DNA of 32,527 bases from Bdellovibrio bacteriovorus (GTDB taxonomy: Bacteria; Bdellovibrionota; Bdellovibrionia; Bdellovibrionales; Bdellovibrionaceae): contig NZ_LUKD01000005.1 of the NCBI RefSeq assembly GCF_001592745.1, positions 469,360 through 501,886 on the forward strand, read 5' to 3'. Under the pieces are notes generated by a model that was not told the DNA's origin, did not search any database, and saw only the letters and a program-made list of their open reading frames with translations. Positions 31,937 to 32,527 of this stretch are shown here, piece after piece; the first letter of the stretch is position 1, and each line of letters opens with the position of its first letter. A program made the position numbers and the translations under genes.

Positions 31937-32527
31937 AAGACACCCTGTCGCATCTCGACCCTTTCCTTGTGCTATTCAATTTTGTTTTCCCGTGCTCGGG
32001 TGATTCCCCGAGAGATCTTTTTTTGATTCAGTCAAAAAAGACTTAAAAAGCGAACAGGAGAAAATTCCTGTTATTGATATATGTAGAATACCACAGGCCC
32101 TTCCAAAAAGCTCTCGCGACTCGACTAAAACAATATTAACTAGAGATTTCAGCAATTTACAAAAGAGACACGAAGCCTCCTATGGAGCCTAAATATGTTT
32201 ACATCTATCAACATTTGTTTATATATTTGAATCATACTGAGACAGTTAAAGGGCAATTATCAGAACTCTAACAAGAACATGATTTTGAAATCGACTGACT
32301 TAGTTGGAGAATAACGGATCAAACAAGCCGCCCCCACCAGAAGAAACTTTAAAGAGACTAGAGGCACTCCTAACAATCACTTCCACGGTGGAAGTAACTT
32401 TCAGCAGAAAAACCTCGATTACAGTCGATCTCTTAATGGAATACCCTTTTACCCAAATGACAGTAAGGGAATGAGTAATTCTTCTGAGTCGACAACAAAC
32501 TCCACTTTAACGCATCAGCTTACTGCC
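31937..32527. other. 591-nt region without a convincing gene
   Basis: The left part is the leader of the SMR gene and carries a 6-bp GC hairpin (31995-32012) and a T-rich inverted repeat. The middle (about 32130-32280) is AT-rich, with only a 29-codon frame beginning at 32182. The right end has a 56-codon frame with a TTG start (32304-32474) and a second open frame running off the edge, neither with a ribosome site. A perfect 8-bp inverted repeat (acttccac-g-gtggaagt) lies at 32379-32395. I see no tRNA or clear promoter. Confidence 0.5.
31995..32023. promoter_or_regulatory. Hairpin in the SMR gene leader
   Basis: CTCGGG-TGATTC-CCCGAG is followed on the plus strand by AGATC and seven or more Ts, so it resembles a plus-strand terminator, although no plus-strand gene precedes it. 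Read in the SMR transcript sense, it is a stable 5' leader hairpin about 60 nt before the ATG, followed by CACGGG. It could be a regulatory leader; I cannot match it to a known riboswitch. Confidence 0.45.

Noticed and set aside
31937-32040. Guanidine (ykkC-type) riboswitch upstream of the SMR gene
   Set aside because: Only a CACGGG string and one hairpin resemble it; I cannot assemble the conserved core.
32182-32271. 29-codon frame starting MEPKYVYIY
   Set aside because: It is very short, in AT-rich sequence, with no ribosome site and no recognisable content.

Overview
The window looks like a chromosomal segment of a Gram-negative bacterium. Supporting genes are a LolC/E-type lipoprotein exporter, an MCE/Mla-type lipid transport operon, several signal-peptide proteins of outer-membrane-barrel type, and diaminopimelate-based lysine and peptidoglycan genes. 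Gene content and protein style suggest Bdellovibrionota (Bdellovibrio or a relative). That placement is an inference from memory of such genomes, not from a marker gene. There is no rRNA, tRNA, CRISPR array, phage or insertion sequence. Most of the window is densely packed chromosome, with many 1-31 nt overlaps between genes.

Region by region. 1-766: a partial gene of unknown function leaving the left edge. 744-3958: a giant secreted protein on the minus strand with about 290 residues of Gly-Asn-Asn triplets, a Thr-rich repeat linker and a large unrecognised C-terminal domain; this is the most unusual object here. 4191-5736: a two-gene HTTM (vitamin K-dependent carboxylase-like) membrane module. 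5831-8229: a putative outer-membrane protein and a YkpA-type ABC-F ATPase with a damaged second ATP site. 8218-9725 (minus): UdgX-type uracil-DNA glycosylase and an NmrA-like reductase. 9833-12355 (plus): a membrane protein, a CBS-less IMPDH/GMP reductase and glutamate racemase. 12352-15063: lysA, an MpaA-like M14 peptidase and dapD, a diaminopimelate neighbourhood. 15064-19759 (minus): LolC/E-like permease, a solute-binding-like protein, and mlaE-mlaF-mlaD, in which the MlaF-like ATPase has lost nearly every catalytic motif. 19832-22737 (minus): DUF218 protein, RidA, a small barrel protein and a degenerate HD-GYP protein. 22852-23490: a chalcone isomerase-like periplasmic protein. 23492-31168 (minus): a complete kdpABCDE potassium uptake operon with its own two-component system. 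31508-31936: an SMR transporter. 31937-32527: about 590 bases without a convincing gene.

A recurring theme is 'pseudo-enzyme' versions of familiar ATPase or signalling folds: ABC-F site 2, MlaF-like ATPase, and HD-GYP with a receiver-like N-terminus. Murein metabolism forms a second theme: glutamate racemase, a DAP-releasing peptidase, DapD and DAP decarboxylase lie within 3.5 kb. This would suit an organism that makes, recycles or digests DAP-type peptidoglycan.
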